A stretch of 64,000 nt of DNA, from positions 62,001 through 126,000 of the forward strand of contig NZ_JAKXMK010000028.1 of NCBI RefSeq assembly GCF_022524485.1, in the 5' to 3' direction. This document shows, one piece after another, positions 8,270 through 15,982 of the stretch; within the stretch, counting starts at the first letter, position 1; every line of letters begins with the position of its first letter. The notes below the pieces were generated by a model. The model was given only the letters and a program-made list of their open reading frames with translations, made no database searches and had not been told where the DNA came from. This stretch comes from Pseudonocardia alaniniphila. GTDB taxonomy: Bacteria > Actinomycetota > Actinomycetes > Mycobacteriales > Pseudonocardiaceae. The translations under genes and the position numbers were made by a program.

Positions 8270-8718
8270 GCAGTCGTCCGGTGCAGCAACACCCTGTACA
8301 GCGGCTGGGTGACCGCGATGAGGGCGACGACCAGCACCCCGAGAAGGGTGTAGCGAATCGGGATGTCGATCTGGTCGACCAGCCACATTCCACCGAGGGT
8401 GAGGGCGCCGAATGCGATCGCGAAGCCGCCGACCACGGCCCAGAATCGACCGGTCAGTTGAGATTGGTGCATGAGCGCCTTGCTGCGCTTGCCGGCCTGG
8501 GTGAAGCAGGTCAGGGCGGCCACCAGTGCTACGCCCAAGAGGGTCAACTGCAGGGCCGGGGCCACGGGTAGATCCAGTGCCGCGAACCCGGCGACCAACG
8601 CGGCCATGCCGGTGGCGTCCCAGCCTCGGTGCCGACCACGGGATGCGCCGTCGATGACCTGGTTGCGGCGCTTGGCGATCTCCGTGAGCTGGGCCTGGGC
8701 GTCCTCGGTGTTGCTCAT
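8266..8718 (-). CDS. Four-helix membrane protein co-translated with the MarR-like regulator
   Basis: A 150-residue protein. An acidic-then-basic cytoplasmic N terminus ('AKRRNQVIDGASRGRHRGWDATG') is followed by four hydrophobic segments (about residues 38-60, 62-75, 95-115 and 122-140). I chose the ATG at 8718 because GGAGGT lies seven bases before it; the in-frame GTG at 8733 lies inside the leader. Its stop overlaps the regulator's ATG. Function unknown. By genetic linkage it may sense or respond to the same signal as the regulator, perhaps a membrane perturbation; this is inference. Confidence 0.75.
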   Translation of the reverse strand: MSNTEDAQAQLTEIAKRRNQVIDGASRGRHRGWDATGMAALVAGFAALDLPVAPALQLTLLGVALVAALTCFTQAGKRSKALMHQSQLTGRFWAVVGGFAIAFGALTLGGMWLVDQIDIPIRYTLLGVLVVALIAVTQPLYRVLLHRTTA

Positions 8719-8736
8719 GACCGTTACCTCCACAGT

Positions 8737-8789
8737 TTGACTTGCCTGTCAGGAAAGTTAACACACGACTTTCCTGCCGGGCAAGTCAA
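8737..8789. promoter_or_regulatory. Double palindromic operator upstream of the membrane protein/MarR pair
   Basis: A 53-base block with two nested symmetries. As a whole, TTGACTTGCC at 8737 is mirrored by GGCAAGTCAA ending at 8789, and AGGAAAGT by ACTTTCCT. It also splits into two adjacent dimeric sites, each of the form ACTTkCCTG-n-CAGGmAAGT: the first at 8737-8761 (half-sites TTGACTTGCCTG and CAGGAAAGTTAA) and a weaker second one at 8766-8789. It lies 19 bases before the start codon at 8718, and reads TTGACT as a possible -35 on the minus strand. It fits cooperative binding by two regulator dimers. Confidence 0.7.
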
Positions 8790-8843
8790 GCTGAGCAGGC
8801 GAAACGCCGTCGAACGGCGATGCCGCTTCGCGGCGCGCTTCGG

Positions 8844-9146
8844 CTAGTGGGGAAGCTTCGCGGCGAGCACGTCCACCGGGCTGATGGTCGGCGGCACGCT
8901 GAACAGCTCTGATGTGCGGGCCACGATCGCGTCGCGGACCTTGCCCTGCAAGTGGGCCTCGCGGTCGTCCTCGGTCTCGAACGCGTCGAAGATCCGGAAG
9001 GACGTCGGTCCGGTGCGGAAGGCGAACCAGGCGAGCGTTCCCGGCTCGGCGTCCACCAGCGTCTTCGCGTCGATGAGGAACTTGGCGACGTCGTCTTCCT
9101 TCCCCGCCTGTGCTTCGAACTCGACGAAGAAACCGTATGCGGGCAT
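8844..9146 (-). CDS. Antibiotic biosynthesis monooxygenase (ABM) domain protein
   Basis: A 100-residue single-domain ABM/YgiN-like protein with a ferredoxin-like fold: 'YGFFVEFEAQAGKEDDVAKFLIDAKTLVDAEPGTLAWFAFRTGPTSFRIFDAFETEDDREAHL'. The Phe/Trp-rich strand and the 'DAF..E..REAHL' helix are family hallmarks. Such proteins act as dimers in quinol oxidation, haem degradation or polyketide oxidation, usually with no bound cofactor. The specific role is unknown. AGGAAAGGA precedes the ATG. The next gene upstream (same strand) is a GlxA-type regulator 102 bases away, a plausible controller, but this is not shown. Confidence 0.8.
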   Translation of the reverse strand: MPAYGFFVEFEAQAGKEDDVAKFLIDAKTLVDAEPGTLAWFAFRTGPTSFRIFDAFETEDDREAHLQGKVRDAIVARTSELFSVPPTISPVDVLAAKLPH

Positions 9147-9248
9147 GGTGTCCTTTCCTGGGTTGGCGGCCGGTTGGTCCGACGCTGGCTGGCTGGACCT
9201 GTCGTCAGTGCACAGATTCCGCCAACCTCGTCCCAGATCTCGCCAACC

Positions 9249-10322
9249 TCATTCGTCGCGGTGCGCGTCCGCCGGTGTCCGATCCGACGAGCTCGTCGTT
9301 CGTTCGGGACGGAATGTTTTCCGGTAGCCGGCGGCGGACGTTCCGACCTGCCTCTCGAAGTTGCGCCGCAGCGTCTCCGGCGAACCGAAGCCCACCATCA
9401 CCGCAATCTCCGAAACCCGGTAGTCGGTTGTTTCCAGGAGAACCTTCGCCCGGTCGACGCGCTCCCGGATGATCCAATCGAAGACGCTCATCCCGGTGCT
9501 CTGCCGGAACTTCCGCACAAGGCTGCGTTCGCTCATGTGCTCGTGGTCGGCGAGTTCGGCGAGTTCGGCGAGTTCGGCGAGCGTCAGCGGTTCATGGATG
9601 TGGTCGCGTAGCCAACGCAGAAACGAGTTGATGGGTGGTTCGTCGTCGAGACGGATGGAGTTCTTGATGAACTGTGCCTGGCCGCCAGGTCGGTGTGGTG
9701 CGCTGACCAGAATGCGCCCGAGGTCGTTGGCGTAGGCACGGCCGAGGTCCAGGTCGACGAGATGGAGAGCGAGATCGGTGGCGGAGAAGATGCCGCCGGA
9801 GGTGTGCACCGGTCCGTCGTCGACGTAGAGGTTCTCGGGCTCGAGGCGGACCAGCGGAAACTCCGCGCGGAACTCGTCGGAGAGCAACCAGTGTGTTGTG
9901 GCGCGGCGCCCGTCGAGCACGCCTGCGCGGCCGAGGATGAACGCGCCGCCGCAGAACGAGACCATGCGCGCACCTGCTTCACCGGCCGACCGAAGGTTCT
10001 TGAGGAGAACGTCACTTCGCGGGCTCAGTGGATCTTCGATGCCGGGAATCATGACGGTGTCGGCCGTCAGCATCGTCTCCAGGGGAGAAAGCTCGCCGGG
10101 ATCGGCTCCGGACGGCAGGATGTACCGCTTCTCCTCACCGCACAGAATCACTTCGTACGGGCTGTCGTGGTCGCCGGTGACCGAGGCGATCGACGACATC
10201 CGCCGACCGAAGATCTGTTGCGCGATGGCCACTTCGAGTGCCACGGAGTCGGGAACGACCAGCAGTGCAATGACGTGCTTGTCGCGCCCGAGCGAAGTGG
10301 GCGGAAGCTTCCTGGGATGCAT
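9249..10322 (-). CDS. GlxA-family AraC regulator with DJ-1/PfpI domain
   Basis: A 357-residue two-domain regulator. Residues about 15-190 form a DJ-1/PfpI-like domain ('VIALLVVPDSVALEVAIAQQIF' and the nucleophile-elbow-like 'SFCGGAFILGRAG'). Residues about 230-330 form an AraC double helix-turn-helix ending 'VSEIAVMVGFGSPETLRRNFERQVGTSAAGYRKTF'. Such regulators sense small amino or ammonium compounds; the ligand here is unknown. The ATG at 10322 has GGAG six bases upstream, whereas the frame is open to 10397. The first helix-turn-helix carries two extra Ala-Glu-Leu units from a 9-base tandem repeat (9551-9577). Confidence 0.85.
   Translation of the reverse strand: MHPRKLPPTSLGRDKHVIALLVVPDSVALEVAIAQQIFGRRMSSIASVTGDHDSPYEVILCGEEKRYILPSGADPGELSPLETMLTADTVMIPGIEDPLSPRSDVLLKNLRSAGEAGARMVSFCGGAFILGRAGVLDGRRATTHWLLSDEFRAEFPLVRLEPENLYVDDGPVHTSGGIFSATDLALHLVDLDLGRAYANDLGRILVSAPHRPGGQAQFIKNSIRLDDEPPINSFLRWLRDHIHEPLTLAELAELAELADHEHMSERSLVRKFRQSTGMSVFDWIIRERVDRAKVLLETTDYRVSEIAVMVGFGSPETLRRNFERQVGTSAAGYRKTFRPERTTSSSDRTPADAHRDE
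9551..9577. repeat. Three tandem copies of a 9-base unit inside the AraC DNA-binding domain
   Basis: CGAGTTCGG is repeated three times without a mismatch, flanked by partial copies. On the coding (minus) strand it encodes Ala-Glu-Leu three times, at the start of the first helix-turn-helix. Other GlxA-type proteins usually have room for one such unit here, so this copy appears lengthened by six residues. The repeat could gain or lose units by slippage while staying in frame. Confidence 0.75.
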
Positions 10323-10435
10323 CGGATCTCCGGCTCGGCTGAGTACAGGGCCAGTAGCGTCCGCACCATCGTGGCTCGATCTGTGCAGATCTGGCAAAGC
10401 CTGTCAGAGCCCGAGCTCGCCCGGAGTCAAAACGG

Positions 10436-11251
10436 GTGGAGCCGGAAACGAGCGGCGATCAGCATGGCTCGGTGGCGTCAGAGCTGGTGGAGCACTACGG
10501 GGTCGACGGCGTCGAGGACACGCGCTTGAGCAGGTCACCGCACGGACGGTTGGAGTTCCTCCGCACCCAGGAGCTGATACGGCGCCTGCTGCCGGTCGCC
10601 CGCGCACGGATTCTGGACATCGGCGGTGGCACCGGGGTGCACGCCGCATGGCTGGCCGCGGACGGCCACGCCGTCCACGTCGTCGACCTGGTACCGCGTC
10701 ACGTCGACGCAGCCGCAGCGCGTGAGGGCGTCACCGCCGAGGTGGGCGACGCCCGGCAGCTGAGCGCCTCCGCCGAGAGCGTTGACGTCGCGTTGCTCCT
10801 CGGCCCTCTGTATCACCTGGTCGAGCCCGCTGACCGCGGCCGGGCGCTGGCCGAAGCGAGGCGTGTCCTGCGGCCCGGTGGCCAGGTGGTGGTGGCTGCC
10901 ATCAGCCGTTATATGTCCCTGCTGGAGGTCGGCGCCGAGGGCAGGTTGACCGCTGCGATGGAGCCGTCGGTCGCCTCCGTGATCGCGACCGGACGCTACG
11001 ACGGGCATGCCGGTTTCGTCGGCGCTCACTTCCACACGGCGGACGAGTTGCACGCCGAGATGACGGATGCCGGATTGCGAGATGTCGCCGTCTTCGGCGT
11101 CGAGGGGCCGGCGTGGCCCGCACTCGACTCCGCCGGCCTGGCGGAGTTCGAGGCCAGGGTCGAGGCAGCGCTGCGATGCGCCCGTATGGTCGAGCGGGAT
11201 CCACTGATGATCAACACCAGTGCTCATCTGCTCGGCGTGGGTCGCAAGTAG
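10436..11251 (+). CDS. Class I SAM-dependent methyltransferase
   Basis: A 271-residue methyltransferase. The SAM motif I is 'RILDIGGGTGVHAAWLA' (about residues 58-74), motif II is 'VHVVDLVPRHVDAA', and 'ASAESVDVALLLGPLYHLVEPADRGRALAEARRVLRPGG' contains motifs III/IV and the 'YHL' common in small-molecule methyltransferases of the Methyltransf_11 type. The acceptor is unknown. The start is a GTG at 10436 with GGAG nine bases upstream; a downstream GTG at about codon 13 cannot be excluded. It is divergent from the GlxA regulator and converges on the DinB gene. Confidence 0.8.
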   Translation: MEPETSGDQHGSVASELVEHYGVDGVEDTRLSRSPHGRLEFLRTQELIRRLLPVARARILDIGGGTGVHAAWLAADGHAVHVVDLVPRHVDAAAAREGVTAEVGDARQLSASAESVDVALLLGPLYHLVEPADRGRALAEARRVLRPGGQVVVAAISRYMSLLEVGAEGRLTAAMEPSVASVIATGRYDGHAGFVGAHFHTADELHAEMTDAGLRDVAVFGVEGPAWPALDSAGLAEFEARVEAALRCARMVERDPLMINTSAHLLGVGRK

Positions 11252-11274
11252 CGCGAGCACGCGCGGGCACGCGC

Positions 11275-11799
11275 CTAGGCACGTGCGGCCCGCAGCAACC
11301 GCAGCTGTCCGATTTCGGCGGTGTTCTTCGTCAGCTCGACGTTGACCCAGGCCACCATGTCCGCGACGGTGCGCTCCGGTTCGTCCGTCCACGGGAAGGG
11401 CGCGGCCTTGTCGAGGTCGGCGTCGCTGAACCCGTCGAGGACCGCCGACCATTCGGTGCGGAGGTAGCGCAGCCACGCGGTCGTCTTCTCACCGTCGCCC
11501 GGCCAGCTGATCTCGGTGCGGTCCCGGGGGTAACGGCCACGCGCGTGGTCGATCGTCACGGTCCACCACCAGCCGATGTGCCAGGTGATCCAGCCGATCG
11601 TGGGCACGGGGGTCGGCTCGGGCTCGCTGTCCTCCCAGTCAGGCGCCCAGGACCCGTCGGCGGTGGGTCGAACGGTCCAGCACAGGGCAGCGGGCTCCCA
11701 CAGGAAGTCCTCGCCCTCCAACCGGTCCAGGTGGTACTCCAACAGCGACCAGGTCAGGTCGAACTGTGACTGCAAAAGGTCAGAACGGGACAACGGCAC
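11275..11799 (-). CDS. DinB superfamily protein
   Basis: A 174-residue DinB/YfiT-like four-helix-bundle protein. 'LLQSQFDLTWSLLEYHLDRLEGEDFLWEP' is helix 1 and the usual 'WEP' end, and 'TIGWITWHIGWWWTVTIDH' holds a typical metal-ligand His. In the last helix the pattern is 'VNVELTKNTAEIGQLRLL', where relatives usually have His residues, so the metal site may be incomplete. Members bind a divalent metal; some are thiol-dependent S-transferases for mycothiol or bacillithiol, which would suit an actinomycete, but this is inference. Start ATG at 11799. It converges with the methyltransferase gene. Confidence 0.8.
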   Translation of the reverse strand: MPLSRSDLLQSQFDLTWSLLEYHLDRLEGEDFLWEPAALCWTVRPTADGSWAPDWEDSEPEPTPVPTIGWITWHIGWWWTVTIDHARGRYPRDRTEISWPGDGEKTTAWLRYLRTEWSAVLDGFSDADLDKAAPFPWTDEPERTVADMVAWVNVELTKNTAEIGQLRLLRAARA

Positions 11800-11989
11800 C
11801 GGCCGATCCTGACAGGAACGTCACAGTCGAGTCGCTGTTTTCGGTTGAACGGACGGCTGCTTGATGCAGACGTGGAGCTGCCGCAGCAGGTCAGAGGGCG
11901 CCTCGGTCAAGGATGCCGACGGCAGTGTGATCGGTCTCCCTTCAGCCGGTGTGAGGGGTCAGGGCTGCTCGGTGGTCGAGAATCGCGGC

Positions 11990-13078
11990 ATGTCCGCTGC
12001 GATCGACCTGATCACCGGGGAGCTCGACACGCCGTTCGTGGCTGTCGATCTCGACGTCATGGAGCGCAACCTCGCGAGCATGGCCGGGGCGGCGCGGGCA
12101 CGCGGTTTCGCGCTGCGTCCCCACGCGAAGACCCACAAGTGCCTCGAGATCGCCCGCCGTCAGGTCGAGCACGGCGCTGCCGGCCTGACGGTCGCCACTG
12201 TGGGCGAGGCGGAGATCTTCGCCTCGGGCGGCTTCACGGACCTGTTCATCGCCTACCCGATCTGGGCGTCGGGCGGGCGGGGCAACCGGCTGCGGGCCCT
12301 GGCCGAGCGCGCGTCGCTGCGGGTCGGCATCGACTCCGAGGAGGGGGCCCAGGCCCTTGCGAAGGCCGTGGCCGGCGCCGATGTGGAAGCTCTCGTCGAG
12401 ATCGACAGTGGCCACCATCGCAGCGGCGTACGACCCGAGCAGGCTGCGGAGGTGGCCACGGCCGCGGCACGCGCGGGGTTGCGGGTGGTGGGGATCTTCA
12501 CCTTTCCCGGCCACGGCTACGGCCCCGGACGGCGCGGGCAGGCAGCAGGCGACGAGGCCGGCGCGCTGAGCGAGGCGAGGGCGTCGATGCGGAAAGCCGG
12601 TCTGGACGTGGAGGTGTCGAGCGGCGGCTCGACACCGACCGCTGCGCTCTCCGACGCCGAGGCGCTCACCGAGATCCGGCCCGGCGTGTACGTCTTCAAC
12701 GACACGCAACAGGCGGAGCTGGGCAGCTGCGACTGGGCCGACATCGCCCTGACCGCGATCAGCACGGTGGTGAGCAGCTCCGGCCAACGGGTCGTGCTCG
12801 ACGCGGGCAGCAAGATCCTCGGTGCCGACCAGCCCGCCTGGGCCACCGGCGGCGGCAGACTTCCCGACCACCCGGACGCCCGTGTCGTCGCCCTGTCCGA
12901 GCACCACGCGACCGTCGTTCTCCCGGAGGACGGTGTGTCGCTGCGCCCTGGCGACGTCGTGCGGGTGGCGCCCAACCACGTGTGTGCGGCCGTCAACCTG
13001 GCGGACGGACTGATCGTCCTGGCGAAGGGCGCACAAGTAGACCGCTGGCATGTGGCGGCGAGAGGGGCGAACGCCTGA
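11990..13078 (+). CDS. PLP-dependent D-threonine aldolase / D-serine dehydratase-like enzyme
   Basis: A 362-residue fold-type III PLP enzyme. The Schiff-base lysine is Lys47 in 'ALRPHAKTHKC', the signature of the D-threonine aldolase/DSD1 group; 'VEIDSGHHRSGV' and 'SSGGSTPTA' are further PLP-site motifs. The C-terminal 'APNHVCAAVNLADG' contains the His and Cys that hold a divalent metal in this group. It would cleave D-beta-hydroxy amino acids or dehydrate D-serine; the two cannot be separated by eye. The frame is open back to 11861, but the ATG at 11990 starts at the usual family N terminus. The distance to the DinB gene start (divergent) is 190 bases. Confidence 0.85.
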   Translation: MSAAIDLITGELDTPFVAVDLDVMERNLASMAGAARARGFALRPHAKTHKCLEIARRQVEHGAAGLTVATVGEAEIFASGGFTDLFIAYPIWASGGRGNRLRALAERASLRVGIDSEEGAQALAKAVAGADVEALVEIDSGHHRSGVRPEQAAEVATAAARAGLRVVGIFTFPGHGYGPGRRGQAAGDEAGALSEARASMRKAGLDVEVSSGGSTPTAALSDAEALTEIRPGVYVFNDTQQAELGSCDWADIALTAISTVVSSSGQRVVLDAGSKILGADQPAWATGGGRLPDHPDARVVALSEHHATVVLPEDGVSLRPGDVVRVAPNHVCAAVNLADGLIVLAKGAQVDRWHVAARGANA

Positions 13079-13081
13079 CCC

Positions 13082-13148
13082 TGCGCGACATGGACACATC
13101 TCGCTGTTCGGCAGGCGCTTGTTCCTCGTCACGTGTCCATGTCGCACA
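13082..13148. repeat. Long inverted repeat between the PLP enzyme and the dehalogenase remnant
   Basis: GCGACATGGACAC at 13085-13097 is matched exactly by its inverse GTGTCCATGTCGC at 13133-13145, and the arms extend to 16 bases with one mismatch. The spacer is 35 bases. It begins a few bases after the stop codon at 13078, so it could act as a terminator-like hairpin. The large loop also suggests the ends of a small non-coding element. The decayed gene next to it makes a past rearrangement plausible. Confidence 0.55.
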
Positions 13149-13155
13149 AAGACCA

Positions 13156-13443
13156 TGCGGAGACACGGCATACGCAGAAAGTTTCGTCGTGCGATCCACG
13201 ATCCCGCTACGGTGACGGCGATGCTTGAGGACTACCGCGCCGGGGTCGGCATCGACCGTGCGGACGAAGAGGCTGACCCGGCCGCGGGGCGGCGCGTCGC
13301 GTCCCCGCTCCTCGTCCTGTCGGCCGACCGTGGATCAGTTCGCCGGTCTCCGCGGTGGCCACTCGATCGTCTCCGGCCACCTCATGGCGGAGGAATCACC
13401 GCACGAGCCGGCCGTAGTACTCATCACGTTGCTGAGAGTTTGA
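13156..13443 (+). pseudogene. Remnant of a haloacetate dehalogenase-type alpha/beta hydrolase
   Basis: One frame reads 'RRAIHDPATVTAMLEDYRAG', then 'DRADEEADPAAGRRVASPLLVL', which matches the C-terminal half of haloacetate (fluoroacetate) dehalogenases, where 'DPATVHAMCEDYRAG' and 'GRRIACPVLVL' are conserved. At about 13330 the similarity jumps to the next frame: 'GGHSIVSGHLMAEESPHEPAVVLITLL', the catalytic-His segment and last helix. The linker of roughly 20 residues between them is missing, and the whole N-terminal half with nucleophile and oxyanion hole is absent. So this is a truncated, frameshifted and internally deleted gene. No intact copy is in the window. Confidence 0.75.
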
Positions 13444-13515
13444 TGAGGGCCAACGAGGCGTTTCCGGACACATGCGGAGGACGGCTTGTCCGGGTACCTG
13501 CCTAGAGTCGGGATC

Positions 13516-14790
13516 ATGGGTGGTGTTCGCGGCCGCATCGTCGGCCTCCTGGCCCGTCGGCGCTTCGGTCGCAGACGTGCGGCCGGTGCGCCCGACGCGT
13601 TGCTGTCGCTTCTGCCCGACTCTGCGTTGGTGCCACTGCAACGCACCGGGCTCGATCCCGTCGCCGCGCTGGGCAACCTGCGCGAGCACGAACCCGTCAG
13701 CCGGCTCCGGCTGCCGTTCGGGCTCCGCGCGTGGGTGGTCACCGGCTACGAGGAGACCCGAGCGGTGCTGGGAGCGGGAAGCGCATTCAGCAACGACTTC
13801 ACCAACCTCGTCGGCACCGTGGGCATCACAGCCGACCAGAATCCCGGCGGGCTCGGATTCACCGACCCACCTGCCCACACCCGCCTGCGCCGGATGCTCA
13901 CCCCCGAATTCACCGGCCACCGGCTACGCCGGCTGGCCCCCCGAATCGAGGCCATCGTCGCCGGCCAGCTCGACGAGATGGCCTCGCTCGCCGAGTCGAA
14001 CGGCGCCGTCGACCTGCTCCAGACCTTCGCGCTCCCCATCCCCTCGCTGACGATCTGCGAGCTCCTCGGCGTCCCCTACTCCGACCGCGCCGAATTCCAG
14101 CGGCTCAGCACCACCCGTTTCGACCTCCTCGGTGGGGTCACCGGTTCCCTCGGCGCGATCTCGGAGTCGATGGAGTACCTGCTCCGCATCGTGGAGAAGC
14201 AACGGGTCGAGCCTGGTGACGGCCTGCTCGGCATGCTCGTGCGGGAGCACGGCGACGACATCTCCGACCACGAGCTCGCAGGTCTCGCCGACGGGTTGCT
14301 CACCGGAGGACTCGAGACCACGGCGAGCATGCTCGCGCTGGGCACCATCGTCCTGCTGCAGCACTCCGAGAGCCGCCGCGCCGTGCACGACGACGACGCC
14401 GCGATCGATCCGTTCGTCGAGGAGCTGCTGCGGTATCTCACGGTCGTCCAGGTCGCGTTTCCGCGGTTCGCCAAGGAGGAGACGACGATCGGCGGCCAGA
14501 CCATCGCGAAGGGCGACATCGTCCTCTGCTCGCTGAGCGGAGCCAACCGCGACGGCGACGGCCTCGAAGACTTCCACCCCGGACGCCCCAGCCGCCCGCA
14601 CCTCGCCTTCGGCTACGGCCTCCACCGCTGCATCGGCGCCGAGCTCGCCCGCATGGAGCTGCGCACCGCCTACCCGGCCCTCATCCGCCGATTCCCGGAG
14701 ATCCGGCTCGCCACCGACCCGGCCGACCTGTCCTACCGCAAGCTGTCCTTCGTGTTCGGTGTGGACGCGCTCCCCGTCACGCTCTCCTGA
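13516..14790 (+). CDS. Cytochrome P450
   Basis: A 424-residue bacterial P450. The haem loop is 'FGYGLHRCIGAELAR' with Cys372 as iron ligand; the I-helix oxygen motif is 'GGLETTAS' (residues 264-271); the K-helix ExxR is E303-R306 in 'VEELLRY'. 'DPPAHTRLRRMLTPEFT' is the usual C-helix. It needs partner ferredoxin and reductase, none of which is adjacent, and the substrate is unknown. An in-frame TTG at 13486 is possible, but I chose the ATG at 13516. Its 3' end overlaps that of the threonine dehydratase gene on the other strand by 58 bases, so both C termini share DNA. Confidence 0.9.
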   Translation: MGGVRGRIVGLLARRRFGRRRAAGAPDALLSLLPDSALVPLQRTGLDPVAALGNLREHEPVSRLRLPFGLRAWVVTGYEETRAVLGAGSAFSNDFTNLVGTVGITADQNPGGLGFTDPPAHTRLRRMLTPEFTGHRLRRLAPRIEAIVAGQLDEMASLAESNGAVDLLQTFALPIPSLTICELLGVPYSDRAEFQRLSTTRFDLLGGVTGSLGAISESMEYLLRIVEKQRVEPGDGLLGMLVREHGDDISDHELAGLADGLLTGGLETTASMLALGTIVLLQHSESRRAVHDDDAAIDPFVEELLRYLTVVQVAFPRFAKEETTIGGQTIAKGDIVLCSLSGANRDGDGLEDFHPGRPSRPHLAFGYGLHRCIGAELARMELRTAYPALIRRFPEIRLATDPADLSYRKLSFVFGVDALPVTLS

Positions 14791-15755
14791 TCGGATCGGC
14801 TCAGTAGGGCCACGTAGCGGTCGAGGTCGACGTTGCCGCCGCTCACGATCACACCTACCCGCTGGCCGGACAGCTCGGAGGCGAGCCTGCGCACCGCGGC
14901 GAAGGCCAGGCAGCCGGTCGGCTCCACCACGATCTTGAGGGTCGTGGCGAACACCCGCATGGCGTCGACCAGCTCGTCGTCCGTCGCGGTGTAGATGTCG
15001 TCCACCTCGCGCCGGATGATGTCGAAGGTCAGCTCACCGAGATGCTGGGTCTGGGCGCCGTCGGCGATGGTGACGGGCGTGTCGATATGGACGATCGATC
15101 CGGTACGAAACGATCGCAACCCGTCGTCCCCCGCCTCCGGCTCCACGCCGTAGATCCGGCATGCCGGCGACAGTGCCCGCGTGGCCAGCGCCGCGCCCGA
15201 GAGCAGACCGCCACCACCGAGGCAGACGAACAGCGCGTCGAGCTCGCCCACCTCCTCGATCAACTCCTTCGTGGCGGTTCCCTGCCCGGCGATCACGTCG
15301 GCGTGGTCGTAGGGCGGGATGAGCGTCATGCCTTGCCCGGTGGCCAGTGCTCGGCCGAGCTCCTCGCGGTCCTGGCTGTACCGGTCGTACTCGACGATCT
15401 TTGCGCCGTACCCGCGCGTGGCTGCGAGCTTGCTGGCCGGGGCATCGTGCGGCATGACGATCGTGGCCGGTATCCCGAGGATGTTGGCGGACAGCGCGAT
15501 CGCCTGCGCGTGGTTGCCGGACGAGAACGTGATGACGCCCGCGCGCCGCTGCTCGTCGTCGAACCGGGACAGTGCGTTGAACGCCCCACGGAACTTGAAC
15601 GCGCCCATCCGCTGGAAGTTCTCGCACTTGAAGAACACCGACGCGCCGATCTCCGCGTCCACCCGGCGGGAGGTCAGCACCGGTGTGCGGTGTGCGTGGC
15701 CGTGAATCCGCTCAGCGGCGGCCTCAACGTCGGCGTAGGTGGGTGGTGTGGGCAT
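14733..15755 (-). CDS. Threonine/serine dehydratase (PLP-dependent, fold type II)
   Basis: A 340-residue serine/threonine dehydratase or racemase-type enzyme. Lys54 in 'GAFKFRGAFNAL' is the PLP lysine, 'FSSGNHAQAIAL' binds the substrate carboxylate, and 'CLGGGGLLSGAAL' holds the PLP phosphate. No C-terminal ACT domain is present, so it resembles the catabolic, non-isoleucine-feedback type (TdcB-like) or serine racemase. The reaction is threonine to 2-oxobutyrate plus ammonia. I chose the ATG at 15755, which has AGGAG six bases ahead, over the longer open frame to 15866. The tail overlaps the P450 gene on the opposite strand by 58 bases. Confidence 0.88.
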   Translation of the reverse strand: MPTPPTYADVEAAAERIHGHAHRTPVLTSRRVDAEIGASVFFKCENFQRMGAFKFRGAFNALSRFDDEQRRAGVITFSSGNHAQAIALSANILGIPATIVMPHDAPASKLAATRGYGAKIVEYDRYSQDREELGRALATGQGMTLIPPYDHADVIAGQGTATKELIEEVGELDALFVCLGGGGLLSGAALATRALSPACRIYGVEPEAGDDGLRSFRTGSIVHIDTPVTIADGAQTQHLGELTFDIIRREVDDIYTATDDELVDAMRVFATTLKIVVEPTGCLAFAAVRRLASELSGQRVGVIVSGGNVDLDRYVALLSRSDQESVTGSASTPNTKDSLR

Positions 15756-15982
15756 CGTGCTCCTGTCTTCGGCGCGTCTCTCGCATCGTGAACGACGCGC
15801 ACCTCGGCGTTGTGAGCGGCCCGGGTTACGGGACGGCTCCTCCCTTCGTCGGCCGCGGGCGAGCAACCCGAGATCTGGATGAGAGGACGTTCATCCCGGT
15901 CTCACCCGATGCGTCCGGATGCCTCCATAGCGTCCTGATCAGCGGATTTCCCCGCTGGAACCCGGACGAGAGGCCGATCGCC

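Noticed and set aside
13486..13515. Upstream TTG start for the P450
   Set aside because: TTG is a weak start and lacks a ribosome site; the ATG at 13516 gives a normal P450 N terminus.
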